A stretch of 64,000 bases of DNA from Streptomyces sp. DHE7-1. GTDB lineage: Bacteria; Actinomycetota; Actinomycetes; Streptomycetales; Streptomycetaceae. Each line of letters starts with the position of its first letter. Within the stretch, counting starts at the first letter, position 1. The position numbers and the translations under genes were made by a program. The stretch covers positions 1,054,001 through 1,118,000 of the forward strand of contig JACJDG010000003.1 in the NCBI GenBank assembly GCA_016432725.1. Reading direction: 5' to 3'. The notes beneath the pieces were generated by a model. It worked only from the letters and a program-made list of their open reading frames with translations. It had not been told where the DNA came from and made no database searches. Below, in pieces: positions 27,035 through 37,278 of this stretch.

Positions 27035-27217
27035 TCAGCGGCCCAGTTCCTTGCGCGAGACACGACGGAGTCTGCGCCGCTGCGAGGGGTCCAGAGCGAG
27101 GTAGGCGGCGACGGGGACGCCCACCACGATCAGGAACGCCACCCACCAGGGCAGCCAGATCAGCAGGAGCAGACCGACCGCCACGCCCCCGGCGGCGATC
27201 TTCGCGTTTTTGGACAT
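27035..27217 (-). CDS. Small membrane protein, 60 residues
   Basis: MSKNAKIAAGGVAVGLLLLI begins a 60-residue protein with two hydrophobic segments (about residues 7-22 and 24-44) and a very basic cytoplasmic tail ending RRVSRKELGR. The ATG at 27217 has GGAGGCGA upstream. Two-helix hairpin proteins of this kind are common in Streptomyces and unassigned. Possibly a membrane stress peptide; function unknown. Confidence 0.65.
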   Translation of the reverse strand: MSKNAKIAAGGVAVGLLLLIWLPWWVAFLIVVGVPVAAYLALDPSQRRRLRRVSRKELGR

Positions 27218-27430
27218 GAGCGTCGCCTCCTTCGCGGCAGCCCTTGCCGCTCTCTGTTCTGAGAACGGCCGCACGCTTCCCGCGGTTCCGGAGCTCGACC
27301 CTGATACTTCCCCGAGGCCCCTCCCCTAGTGGCCCGCATCACAGCGCGGAGCCTCGGGCCGGACGTCCCGTGTGCTGTACCCTCGGCGACTCCGAGTCAG
27401 TAGTCAAATTTGAGGAGCGCGGGCAGAGTC

Positions 27431-30388
27431 GTGCAGAGGATCTCCACCGCACCGCCCACCGAACCGTCCGAGCATCCTGAACCGTCCGAGCACCCCCGAC
27501 CGACCGATGGGACGGAACCGTCCGAGTCGTCGCGACTCCCCGACCCTCCCGCCCCGTCCGAGCTGAACCGCTGCCGCGCGGTCTTCGTCCCGTCCGACCC
27601 GCCCCGCACCGGCACCATGGCCTTCTGGCAGCCGGACGGCGAAGCCCTCCCCACCGTCGCCCGGGGCACCGTCACGGAGCTGGACCTGGTGCTGCCCGCG
27701 CCGGACGGCGACGTGGAACGGGTACGCCTGCCCGCCGTCCTGCTACCGGTCGGGGCGGCTCTGCCATGGCTCATGCGGCGGCGGGACGGGCAGCACCGTG
27801 CCGTCGAGTTCTGGGGCACGGCCGGCCTGCTCGCCCTGCGGTTCCTGGCGCGCGGCCTTCTCCTGCCCGGCCTGTCGCCGTCAGGCCACGACGCATGGCG
27901 GACGGGACCGCTGTCCGCGCGCGACGCCGAACTGGTCCGTGAACTCGCCGCCGCCATGCCCCCGGAGGCCTACGCCACACATCTCATCACGTCGCACGAC
28001 GTGGAGGGCCGGCCACGCCTGCCGGACCCGGAAAGGCTGTTGCGCTCCTTCCTGGACGCGGTCGCCGACACCCTCCCCCGCTCCCCCGCCGCCGCACTCG
28101 TGACGGGCGGCCCCGCGTTCGCCGCGCAGGAACCCCAGCACCTGCCCGGCCTCCGCGAGTGGGCCGACGACGTCGCCGCCGGCCACGACACGGGCGTGCG
28201 GCTGTCGTTGCGGCTGGAGACGCCCGGCCTGTGCGACGCCACCGGCGAGGGTCACGCCCCGGTGTGGTTCCGGGCGGTGCTCCAGGTGCACGGCGCGAGC
28301 GGGACGGCGGACGTCGTGGAAGCCGCCGCCCTCTGGTCCGGTCCGGCGGCCGCACACGAGGCGTTCGGACCGCGCGCGCGGACGGACACGCTCCTGGCGC
28401 TGCGCCGGGCGGTCCGGGCATGGCCGCCGCTGACTCCCCTGCTCACCGCCGCCGTGCCCGACGTGGTACATCTCGCCGACGACGAGATCGCCGACCTCCT
28501 CGGCGAGGGTGCCCGGGCTCTGGCCACCGCGGGCGTCGACGTGCACTGGCCTAGGGAGCTGCCACGCGGGCTGACCACGCACGCGTCGGTCGGCCCGCCG
28601 GACGGAGCGGGCGGGGTACGGCCGTCGTTCCTCTCCGCAGGCGCCCGGCCGGAGTTCCGGTGGTCGTTCGCGCTGGGCGGGCGCGAGCTGTCCCGGGAGG
28701 AACTGGACCTGCTGGCGGAGGCCAAGCGTCCCCTGGTCCGGCTGCGCGATCGCTGGGTGCTGGTCGACCCCCGCGAGGCGGAGCGCGCGCGGGGCCGCGA
28801 GGATCGTTCCGTCACCCCGGTCGAGGCCCTGGCGGCCGCCCTGACGGGCTCCGCCGAGGCCGACGGCGTCCGGGTCGACGTACGGCCCACGGGGTGGCCG
28901 GCGGAGCTCCGGGAGCGGCTCGCGGACCCGGAGTCCGCCGAGTTCGTGGGCCTGCCGCCGGGACTCGCCGCCACCCTGCGCGACTACCAGCTGCGCGGGC
29001 TGGGCTGGCTCGCCCGGACGACGGCCCTCGGGCTCGGCTGCTGTCTGGCCGACGACATGGGGCTGGGGAAGACGATCACGTTGATCGCCCTCCATCTGCA
29101 CCGGCAGACGGACCGCTCGTCGGCCGGTCCCACGCTGGTGGTGTGCCCGGCCTCCCTGCTCGGCAACTGGCAGCGCGAGATCGAGCGGTTCGCGCCCGGG
29201 GTCCCGGTGCGCCGCTTCCACGGCCCCGCGCGCGGCCTCGACTCCCTGGCGGACGGCGAGTTCGTGCTCACCACCTACGGCACGATGCGCCTGGACGCCG
29301 AACGGCTCGCCGAGGTGTCCTGGGGAATGACCGTCGCCGACGAGGCACAGCACGTGAAGAACCCCCACGCGGCGACCGCGCGCGCACTGCGCTCCATCGG
29401 CGCACGCGCGCGCGTGGCGCTCACGGGCACACCGGTGGAGAACGACCTCACGGAACTGTGGGCGATCCTCGACTGGACCACCCCTGGTCTGCTCGGCCGT
29501 CTCGGCACCTTCCGCGAGCGGTACGCGCGGCCCGTCGAGGGCGGCGGGGACCCGGCCGCGGCGGAGCGGCTGGCGCGGCTCGTGCGGCCGTTCCTGCTGC
29601 GGCGCCGCAAGTCGGATCCTGGTATCGCGCCGGAACTGCCGCCGAAGACCGAGACCGACCATCCCGTGGCCCTCACGGACGAGCAGGCCGGTCTCTACGA
29701 GGCGCTCGTCCGCGAGACGCTGGACCTGATCGCGGACGCCGACGACATGGCCCGCCGCGGCCTCATCGTGAAGCTGCTGACCGGGCTGAAGCAGATCTGC
29801 AACCATCCGGCGCAGTTCCTGAAGGACGACGATCCACGACTCGCGGGACGCTCCGGCAAGCTGGAGCTGCTGGACGAACTGCTCGACACCATCCTGGCGG
29901 AGCGTTCGGGAGTGCTCGTCTTCACGCAGTACGTGCGCATGGCCCGTCTGCTGCAACGGCACCTGACGGCCCGTGGAGTCCCCTCGCAGCTTCTGCACGG
30001 CGGCACCCCCGTCGCCGAGCGCGAGAGGCTGGTGCGCCGCTTCCAGGACGGCGAGGTGCCGGTCTTCCTCCTGTCGCTGAAGGCCGCGGGGACGGGCCTG
30101 AACCTCACCCGGGCCGATCATGTGGTGCACTACGACCGCTGGTGGAATCCGGCGGTCGAGGCCCAGGCCACCGACCGGGCGTACCGGATCGGGCAGACCC
30201 GGCCGGTGCAGGTGCACCGGCTGATCGCCGAGGGGACCGTCGAGGACCGCATCGCGGAGATGCTCGAACGCAAGCGCGCTCTCGCGGACGCCGTGCTCGG
30301 CACCGGCGGGGCCGCGCCGACGGAACTGACGGAGCTGACGGACGCGGAACTCGCCGCGCTGGTGGAACTGCGCGGGGAGGCGCGATGA
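27431..30388 (+). CDS. SNF2-family DEAD/DEAH helicase
   Basis: About 985 residues. A Pro/Glu/Ser N terminus carries repeats EPSEHP encoded by imperfect 18-bp repeats at 27461-27496 and 27515-27526. The middle is the bacterial SNF2-associated region (LNRCRAVFVPSDPPRTG). The C-terminal motor has DDMGLGKTITL (motif I), DEAQHVKN (II), LTGTPVENDLTELW (III) and HYDRWWNPAVEAQATDRAYR (VI, quoted to 20). It likely remodels protein-DNA complexes or RNA polymerase. The GTG at 27431 is chosen over TTG 27410; uncertain. It overlaps the next gene by ATGA. Confidence 0.88.
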   Translation: MQRISTAPPTEPSEHPEPSEHPRPTDGTEPSESSRLPDPPAPSELNRCRAVFVPSDPPRTGTMAFWQPDGEALPTVARGTVTELDLVLPAPDGDVERVRLPAVLLPVGAALPWLMRRRDGQHRAVEFWGTAGLLALRFLARGLLLPGLSPSGHDAWRTGPLSARDAELVRELAAAMPPEAYATHLITSHDVEGRPRLPDPERLLRSFLDAVADTLPRSPAAALVTGGPAFAAQEPQHLPGLREWADDVAAGHDTGVRLSLRLETPGLCDATGEGHAPVWFRAVLQVHGASGTADVVEAAALWSGPAAAHEAFGPRARTDTLLALRRAVRAWPPLTPLLTAAVPDVVHLADDEIADLLGEGARALATAGVDVHWPRELPRGLTTHASVGPPDGAGGVRPSFLSAGARPEFRWSFALGGRELSREELDLLAEAKRPLVRLRDRWVLVDPREAERARGREDRSVTPVEALAAALTGSAEADGVRVDVRPTGWPAELRERLADPESAEFVGLPPGLAATLRDYQLRGLGWLARTTALGLGCCLADDMGLGKTITLIALHLHRQTDRSSAGPTLVVCPASLLGNWQREIERFAPGVPVRRFHGPARGLDSLADGEFVLTTYGTMRLDAERLAEVSWGMTVADEAQHVKNPHAATARALRSIGARARVALTGTPVENDLTELWAILDWTTPGLLGRLGTFRERYARPVEGGGDPAAAERLARLVRPFLLRRRKSDPGIAPELPPKTETDHPVALTDEQAGLYEALVRETLDLIADADDMARRGLIVKLLTGLKQICNHPAQFLKDDDPRLAGRSGKLELLDELLDTILAERSGVLVFTQYVRMARLLQRHLTARGVPSQLLHGGTPVAERERLVRRFQDGEVPVFLLSLKAAGTGLNLTRADHVVHYDRWWNPAVEAQATDRAYRIGQTRPVQVHRLIAEGTVEDRIAEMLERKRALADAVLGTGGAAPTELTELTDAELAALVELRGEAR

Positions 30389-31683
30389 GCCGTTTCGAGC
30401 ACGGGCCGGAAGGCGGTCCGGAGCACACGTTCGCCGCGTTGCCGCCCGCGCGCGGGCGGGCTTTCGCGCGGACCTGGTGGGGCCGGGCATGGCTGGCCGC
30501 GCTGGAGGACGCGGCGATGGAGGCCACCGCGGTGAAGGCGGGGCGTCGGCTCGCGCGCGCGGGGGAGGTGGGCGCGGTGACCGTCCGGCCGGGCCGGGTG
30601 ACGGCCGTCGTCCGCGAGCCGAAGGGCGCGGCGCACCGCGCCGACGTCCTGCTGCCCGAGCTGTCCGAGCGGGAGTGGGACCGGTTCGTGGACCTGGCCG
30701 GCCGGCAGGCGGGACACCTGGCCGCGCTTCTCGACGGGGACCTGCCGTCACATCTGATCGAGGACGCGGCGATCAGGGGGATCGAGCTGCTGCCCGGTCT
30801 CGGTGAGCTGGAACCCGAGTGCGACTGCGGCGCGTGGGACCACTGCGGGCACACCGCCGCCCTGTGCCATCAGGTGGCACGGCTGCTGGACGAGGATCCG
30901 TTCGTGCTCCTGCTGATGCGCGGCCGGGGAGAGAGCACGTTCCTGCGGGAACTGAACGAGCGGAGCACCCCGCAACCGGACGCGCCGGTGGAGCCGTTCG
31001 GGGCGGAGGGCGTGGACGCGGCGGAGGCGTGGGCGGCCGCAGACATCCTGCCCGCGCTCCCCGTGCTGCCCGCCGTCCCGGAGGCGCCCGGCGGACCACC
31101 GTCCTACGACACCGGGATCGCGCCGCCGACGGCGGTCGATCCCGAGGCACTGCGGTACCTGGCCGGGAAGACGGCGCAGGAAGCCCACCGGCTGCTGGGG
31201 CGGGCGCTCGGCGGCAGCGGCTTCCAGGACCGGGAGCACCGGGCGCTGACGGCGGCCGAGGACATCGTAAGGCTCGCCGACGGTGCGGTTCCCGCTGCCG
31301 CGGCCGACCGGCTCGCCGAGGGCTCGGGGCGGGACCGCGCGGGGCTGGCGACGGCCGTGCGCGCCTGGCGCCTGGGAGGGCCGCCGGCCCTGGCCGTGCT
31401 GGACGGGCGGTGGCAGGTCCGGGACGCGGCGCTCGCACGCGCGCGTGCCGCCCTGGAAGCGGCCTGGGAGACGGACGAACGGCCGTCGTTCCGGCAGGAC
31501 GGCAACCGGTGGACGGTGGGGGACGAAGGGGTCCAGCTGCGCCTCGGGCCCGACGGCCGCTGGTGGCCGTACCGGGAGGAGGGCGGCCACTGGGTTCCGG
31601 CGGGTGCCCCGGACCGGAACCCGGCGACAGCGCTGGCCACGGCCCGACCGACCCCGGAGACCCGGTCACCCGAGGGTTCCTGA
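30385..31683 (+). CDS. SWIM zinc-finger protein partnered with SNF2 helicase
   Basis: A 432-residue protein whose ATG overlaps the helicase stop (ATGA). N-terminal ARTWWGRAWLAALED and a SWIM zinc finger ECDCGAWDHCGHTAALCHQV near residue 150 (pattern CxC...CxH) identify the family. The rest is helical, with repeats of small motifs such as FQDREHRALTAAED and a C-terminal PSFRQDGNRWTVGDEG. SWIM fingers bind nucleic acids or proteins. The fixed pairing with SNF2 helicase genes suggests a two-protein DNA-transaction complex. Confidence 0.87.
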   Translation: MSRFEHGPEGGPEHTFAALPPARGRAFARTWWGRAWLAALEDAAMEATAVKAGRRLARAGEVGAVTVRPGRVTAVVREPKGAAHRADVLLPELSEREWDRFVDLAGRQAGHLAALLDGDLPSHLIEDAAIRGIELLPGLGELEPECDCGAWDHCGHTAALCHQVARLLDEDPFVLLLMRGRGESTFLRELNERSTPQPDAPVEPFGAEGVDAAEAWAAADILPALPVLPAVPEAPGGPPSYDTGIAPPTAVDPEALRYLAGKTAQEAHRLLGRALGGSGFQDREHRALTAAEDIVRLADGAVPAAAADRLAEGSGRDRAGLATAVRAWRLGGPPALAVLDGRWQVRDAALARARAALEAAWETDERPSFRQDGNRWTVGDEGVQLRLGPDGRWWPYREEGGHWVPAGAPDRNPATALATARPTPETRSPEGS

Positions 31684-31796
31684 CAGGGGCCGCTTCCGGC
31701 GCGCGCGACATCTCGACGGCGCTGTGATCGGTCCGTACCCGTGCGGTGTCCCCCGGCACCGTCCGTACCCGGTCGTTGTCCACCGGCAAAGCCACC

Positions 31797-31841
31797 CCGG
31801 GGGCCTTCCGAGGCCGCCCCGCGACTTCGGAAGGCCCCCGG
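31797..31841. terminator. 15-bp perfect hairpin between convergent genes
   Basis: CCGGGGGCCTTCCGA (31797-31811) pairs exactly with 31827-31841, with a 15-nt loop. It lies 12 bp after the end of xylA (minus) and about 115 bp after the SWIM gene (plus), so it can stop transcription from both. Confidence 0.75.
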
Positions 31842-31853
31842 CGGGATCCAGGT

Positions 31854-33205
<1,352 letters not shown>

Positions 33206-34651
33206 ATGTCAGCAGCCGAGGGTCCGCTCGTCGTGGGCGTGGACACCTCCACCCAGTCCACGAAGGCATTGGTCGTCGACTCGTCCACCGGCGAGGTGGT
33301 GGCGAGCGGCCAGGCCCCGCACACCGTGACCTCGGGGGCGGGCCGGGAGAGTGATCCGCGCCAGTGGTGGGACGCGCTGTGCGAGGCGCTGCGCCAGTGC
33401 GGCGAGCCGGCGCACGAGGCGGCCGCGGTGTCGATCGGCGGCCAGCAGCACGGCCTGGTCACGCTGGACGAGCGGGGCGAACCGGTGCGCCCCGCACTGC
33501 TCTGGAACGACGTCCGGTCGGCGCCGCAGGCCCGCCGGCTCGTGGAGGAGCTGGGCGGCCCGAAGGCGTGGGCGGAGCGGACCGGCAGTGTGCCCGGGGC
33601 GTCGTTCACGGTGACCAAGTGGGCCTGGCTGGCCGAGCACGAGCCGGAGACCGTCCGTGCCACCAGAGCGGTCCGGCTCCCCCACGACTACCTCACCGAG
33701 CGGCTGACCGGACAGGGCACGACCGACCGCGGCGACGCGTCCGGCACGGGCTGGTGGGCCGCCGGTACGGAGGCGTACGACGAGGAGACGCTCGCCCATG
33801 TGGGGCTCGACCCGGCGCTGCTGCCCCGGGTGGTGCGGCCCGGCGAGGTGGCCGGCACCGTGCGCGGCGGCCACGGTCTGCCGTTCTCCAAGGGCACCCT
33901 GGTGGCACCCGGCACCGGTGACAACGCCGCCGCCGCGCTGGGCCTCGGGCTCAGGCCGGGCACCCCGGTGCTGAGCCTCGGCACGTCGGGCACCGTGTAC
34001 GCGGTCGCCCGGCGGCGCCCCGCCGATCCGACGGGCACGGTGGCCGGCTTCGCGGACGCGCACGGGGACTGGCTGCCGCTCGCGTGCACGCTGAACTGCA
34101 CCCTCGCCGTGGACCGGGTCGCGGCACTACTGGGCCTGGACCGTGAGGCCGTGGAGTCCGGCGCCTCCGTAACCCTGCTGCCGTACCTGGACGGAGAACG
34201 CACCCCGAACCTCCCCCATGCCTCCGGCCTGCTGCACGGGCTGCGTCATGACACGACCGGCGGCCAGCTGCTGCAGGCCGCCTACGACGGCGCGGTGCAC
34301 GCCCTCCTCGGCGCGCTCGAACTGGTCCTGGACGAGGACGCGGACCGCGGCACGCCGCTGCTGCTGATCGGCGGCGGGGCCCGGGGCACCGCCTGGCAGC
34401 AGACCGTTCGGCGGCTGTCGGGGCGGCCGGTCCAGATTCCCCGGGCGGGGGAACTGGTGGCGCTGGGGGCCGCCGCACAGGCCGCCGGCCTTTTGACCGG
34501 CGAGGATCCGGGCGCGGTGGCACGCCGCTGGAACACGGCCGCCGGCCCGGTGCTGGAGGCCGTGGAGCGGGACGAGGAGACGCTGGCGCGGATCAGCGGG
34601 GTACTCTCCGACGCGGCCCCGCTGCTGGAGCGGGGAACGGAATCGCACTGA
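33206..34651 (+). CDS. xylB: Xylulokinase
   Basis: A 481-residue FGGY-family sugar kinase that phosphorylates D-xylulose to xylulose 5-phosphate for the pentose phosphate pathway. N-terminal VVGVDTSTQSTKALVVD, IGGQQHGLVTLD, LLWNDVRSAPQA and GTGDNAAAALGLGL (with the catalytic Asp) are hallmarks, along with the C-terminal LIGGGARGTAWQQ adenosine site. AAGAGGGAG precedes the ATG. Divergent from xylA, and followed by a hairpin and then the ROK regulator. Confidence 0.95.
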   Translation: MSAAEGPLVVGVDTSTQSTKALVVDSSTGEVVASGQAPHTVTSGAGRESDPRQWWDALCEALRQCGEPAHEAAAVSIGGQQHGLVTLDERGEPVRPALLWNDVRSAPQARRLVEELGGPKAWAERTGSVPGASFTVTKWAWLAEHEPETVRATRAVRLPHDYLTERLTGQGTTDRGDASGTGWWAAGTEAYDEETLAHVGLDPALLPRVVRPGEVAGTVRGGHGLPFSKGTLVAPGTGDNAAAALGLGLRPGTPVLSLGTSGTVYAVARRRPADPTGTVAGFADAHGDWLPLACTLNCTLAVDRVAALLGLDREAVESGASVTLLPYLDGERTPNLPHASGLLHGLRHDTTGGQLLQAAYDGAVHALLGALELVLDEDADRGTPLLLIGGGARGTAWQQTVRRLSGRPVQIPRAGELVALGAAAQAAGLLTGEDPGAVARRWNTAAGPVLEAVERDEETLARISGVLSDAAPLLERGTESH

Positions 34652-34652
34652 G

Positions 34653-34676
34653 CCCGCGCCCGGCGACGGGCGCGGG
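34653..34676. terminator. Hairpin directly after xylB
   Basis: CCCGCGCCC (34653-34661) pairs with GGGCGCGGG (34668-34676) around a 6-nt loop, starting one base after the xylB stop. It lies before the ROK gene, so it may end or attenuate the xylB message; regulator expression would then partly depend on read-through. Confidence 0.5.
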
Positions 34677-34721
34677 GCCGGGTCCGGGTCCGGCCGCAGA
34701 GACCGAGGATTGACGAAGGGC

Positions 34722-35945
34722 ATGACCGCACCGCTGCACGAGGGCCGCTCACGCGGCACCGGGCGCCCCCTGCCGGACACCCAGCAGGGCATGCGCCGGC
34801 GCAACCTCGCCCGGGTGATGCACGCCGTCAGCGCGGCGGGTCCGCTGTCCCGGGCCGCGGTCGCCTCGCACATCGGGCTGACCAGGGCCGCGGTGTCGAC
34901 CCTCGTGGACGAGCTGATCCGGTGGGGGCTGCTGGAGGAACTGGGCCCGGAGCGGCCGGGCCGGGTGGGCCGCCCCGGATCGGCTCTCGCGGTGAGCGGA
35001 CGCGGCCCGGCCGGCATCGGGGCGGAGATCGGCGTCGACCATCTCGCGGTGTGCGCGGTCGACCTGCGCGGCACCGTCCGCGCGCGTGCCGTACGGTACG
35101 GCGCGAACCGGGGCCGGGCCCCGAAGCCCGTGCTTGCGGAGCTGACGGAACTGGTCGGCCGGGTCCTGGCGGAGATCGAGCGGGACGGCCTGTGGCCCGC
35201 CGGACTCGCGGTCGCCGTGCCGGGCCTCGTGGCACGCGACGGCCGCACCGTGGTACGCGCCCCGAACCTCGACTGGCACGACGTGGATCTCGGTTCCCTG
35301 CTGCCCGGCGGGCCGCCGCTGACCGTGGACAACGAGGCCAACTTCGGCGCCCTGGCGGAGCTGTGGCTCGGCGCCGGCACCCCGCGCGACTTCCTGCACG
35401 TGTCGGCCGAGATCGGCATCGGCGCCGCGGTGGTCGTGGACGGGCAGCTGCTGCGCGGCACCCGCGGTTTCGCGGGCGAGCTAGGGCATGTGCCCGTGCG
35501 GCCCGACGGCCCCGCCTGCCCGTGCGGCGGACGTGGCTGCCTGGAGCAGTACGCCGGCGAGGAGGCGGTGCTGCGCGCGGCCGGTCTGGAGCCGCGCGAG
35601 GACCTGGCCGGCCTGCTCGCCGAGCGCGCCGAGGAGGGCGACGGGGCCGTACGCGGGGCGCTGCGGGACGCGGGTACGGCCCTGGGCATCGCCCTGACGG
35701 GGGCCGTCAATCTGCTCGATCCCGAGGCGGTCGTCCTGGGCGGGGCGCTCGCGGGCCTCTCCCCCTGGCTGCTGCCTGCGCTGGAGGCGGAGTTGACGGG
35801 CCGTACGGCCGGCCCCGTCTGCCCGGTGGCCGTGTCCACGCTGGGCCCCGAGGGCCCGCTGCTGGGCGCCGCCCACTACGTCGTCCGCGCGGTCCTCGAC
35901 GACCCGGCGAACGTCGCGGAACGGCCCGTGGCGGAACGGGGCTGA
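34722..35945 (+). CDS. ROK-family regulator, XylR-like
   Basis: A 407-residue ROK protein with an N-terminal helix-turn-helix (LSRAAVASHIGLTRAAVSTL, about residues 35-55, then VDELIRWGLL) and a sugar-kinase-like body. The ROK zinc motif CPCGGRGCLEQY and FAGELGHVPV are present, as is DNEANFGALAE. It sits right after xylB, which is where xylose repressors of this class (XylR) are found. It is expected to repress xylA/xylB in the absence of xylose. A TTG at 34710 is an alternative start. Confidence 0.88.
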   Translation: MTAPLHEGRSRGTGRPLPDTQQGMRRRNLARVMHAVSAAGPLSRAAVASHIGLTRAAVSTLVDELIRWGLLEELGPERPGRVGRPGSALAVSGRGPAGIGAEIGVDHLAVCAVDLRGTVRARAVRYGANRGRAPKPVLAELTELVGRVLAEIERDGLWPAGLAVAVPGLVARDGRTVVRAPNLDWHDVDLGSLLPGGPPLTVDNEANFGALAELWLGAGTPRDFLHVSAEIGIGAAVVVDGQLLRGTRGFAGELGHVPVRPDGPACPCGGRGCLEQYAGEEAVLRAAGLEPREDLAGLLAERAEEGDGAVRGALRDAGTALGIALTGAVNLLDPEAVVLGGALAGLSPWLLPALEAELTGRTAGPVCPVAVSTLGPEGPLLGAAHYVVRAVLDDPANVAERPVAERG

Positions 35946-36304
35946 CGAACCGAGGCGGACGGCCCCGGACGGCGGGTCGAAGCGGGCGCCCCAGGGCGGG
36001 GCCGGCCCGAGGCGGGCGACGAGGGGTCGAGGGTGACCTCCTGCGCGCGGCCCTGGGCGAGGGCGGCCCGAGAGGGGCGGCCCGGCCTCACCCGTTCAGG
36101 TGGCCGAGTTGTTCACACAGCGCGCTCTGTCCACCGGTCCACGGCACACTCTTCTGCCCAACTCTCCCACCCCGTACCGTAATTCGCACGGGACACATCC
36201 GCCGGGACCACCCGGCGCCGTCCCGTGCGCCGAGGAACGCGCACGCGTCGAGTGAGGCCGGCCGACATCCCTCGCGGGAGACACACCGGCGTACAGGGGG
36301 AGGG
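35946..36304. other. Intergenic region, no gene seen
   Basis: 359 bp without a convincing gene. The first 150 bp are extremely GC-rich, and an AT-richer stretch at about 36110-36200 (TTGTTCACACAG, CCGTAATTCGC) could hold promoter elements. AGGGGGAGGG at 36295-36304 abuts the start of the next small frame. Confidence 0.4.
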
Positions 36305-36532
36305 ATGACGGTGGCAGTGGAGTGCGCACCGAACACCGCGGTGGCCGCCGGCCACCGCGAGGACGCCGCCGCCCTGTGGCCCCGGTTGGAGTCAGACACG
36401 CGGCCGATCCCGGCCGGCTCGGCGCGTCCGCTGGAGGACGCGTTCCGGATATCGCAGCTTGACCTGGTGCGGTGGCTGGTGCGCGGCACGCACACGCGGC
36501 CGCGCCGGACCGCGCGGCACCTCCACCCCTGA
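36305..36532 (+). CDS. Possible small protein, 75 residues
   Basis: MTVAVECAPNTAVAAGHRED begins a 75-residue frame with a strong purine-rich ribosome-binding site directly before the ATG. It has an acidic middle and a basic end (GTHTRPRRTARHLHP). The LEDAFRISQLDLVRWLVRG segment could be an amphipathic helix. I recognise no family. The frame is kept because of the strong Shine-Dalgarno sequence and Streptomyces-like codon use; it could be spurious. Confidence 0.4.
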   Translation: MTVAVECAPNTAVAAGHREDAAALWPRLESDTRPIPAGSARPLEDAFRISQLDLVRWLVRGTHTRPRRTARHLHP

Positions 36533-36596
36533 CGTCGCGTCAACCACTCACGGCACGGCCCCCATCCCCCCACCCGCTCCCGAAAGGCGGCAGACG

Positions 36597-37199
36597 ATGG
36601 ACACGAACCGGCCCGGACTCCAGCTCAGCAGGCGACGGATCCTGATGGGAGCGGCGCTCGCCGCGGTCCCCTCCGTCATGCTCCCCGACGTCCGTGCGGG
36701 CGCGCAGACGACCGTGGACTACCCCTCGGCCGAGTGGCAGCCGGCGGTCTCCACCAACTACACGGCGTCGAACCGCCCCGGCAGCTACACCATCGACCGC
36801 GTGATCATCCACATCACGCAGGAGACGTACGCCGACACGCTGGCCATCTTCCGCAACCCCGACAAGCAGGTGTCCGCCCACTACGTGGTCCGCTCGGCGG
36901 ACGGTAACGTGGCGCAGTGCGTGCGCGAGCGGGACGTCGCCTGGCACGCGGGCAACTGGGACTACAACACCCGCAGCGTCGGCATCGAGCACGAGGGCTG
37001 GGTGGATCAGCCGGCCTACTTCACCAACGCCCTCTACGAGCAGTCCGCGAAGCTGACGGCGTCGGTCTGCGCCCGCTACGGCATCCCCAGGGACAGACAG
37101 CACATCATCGGCCACTACGAGGTGCCGGGCAGCGACCACTCCGATCCCGGACCGCTGTGGGACTGGGTGCGCTACATCAGACTGGTCAATTTCGGCTAG
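36597..37199 (+). CDS. Secreted N-acetylmuramoyl-L-alanine amidase
   Basis: A 200-residue protein with a Tat-type signal (SRRRILMGAALAAVPS, residues 11-26). The Amidase_2/PGRP domain follows: RVIIHITQ (zinc His72), SAHYVVRSADGNVAQCV, VAWHAGNWDYNTRSVGIEHE and GHYEVPGSDHSDPGPLWDW (second zinc His and Asp). It cleaves the bond between muramic acid and the stem peptide outside the cell. GAAAGGCGG lies before the ATG. Probably works in wall remodelling of the mycelium or lysis of other bacteria. Confidence 0.92.
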   Translation: MDTNRPGLQLSRRRILMGAALAAVPSVMLPDVRAGAQTTVDYPSAEWQPAVSTNYTASNRPGSYTIDRVIIHITQETYADTLAIFRNPDKQVSAHYVVRSADGNVAQCVRERDVAWHAGNWDYNTRSVGIEHEGWVDQPAYFTNALYEQSAKLTASVCARYGIPRDRQHIIGHYEVPGSDHSDPGPLWDWVRYIRLVNFG

Positions 37200-37278
37200 G
37201 CGAGCCGTCGAACCGGTTGTCCCCGCCAACACGTCGAGTGACGATGGTGCCAGCCGTTTCACCGTCCGGGAGGGCCAG

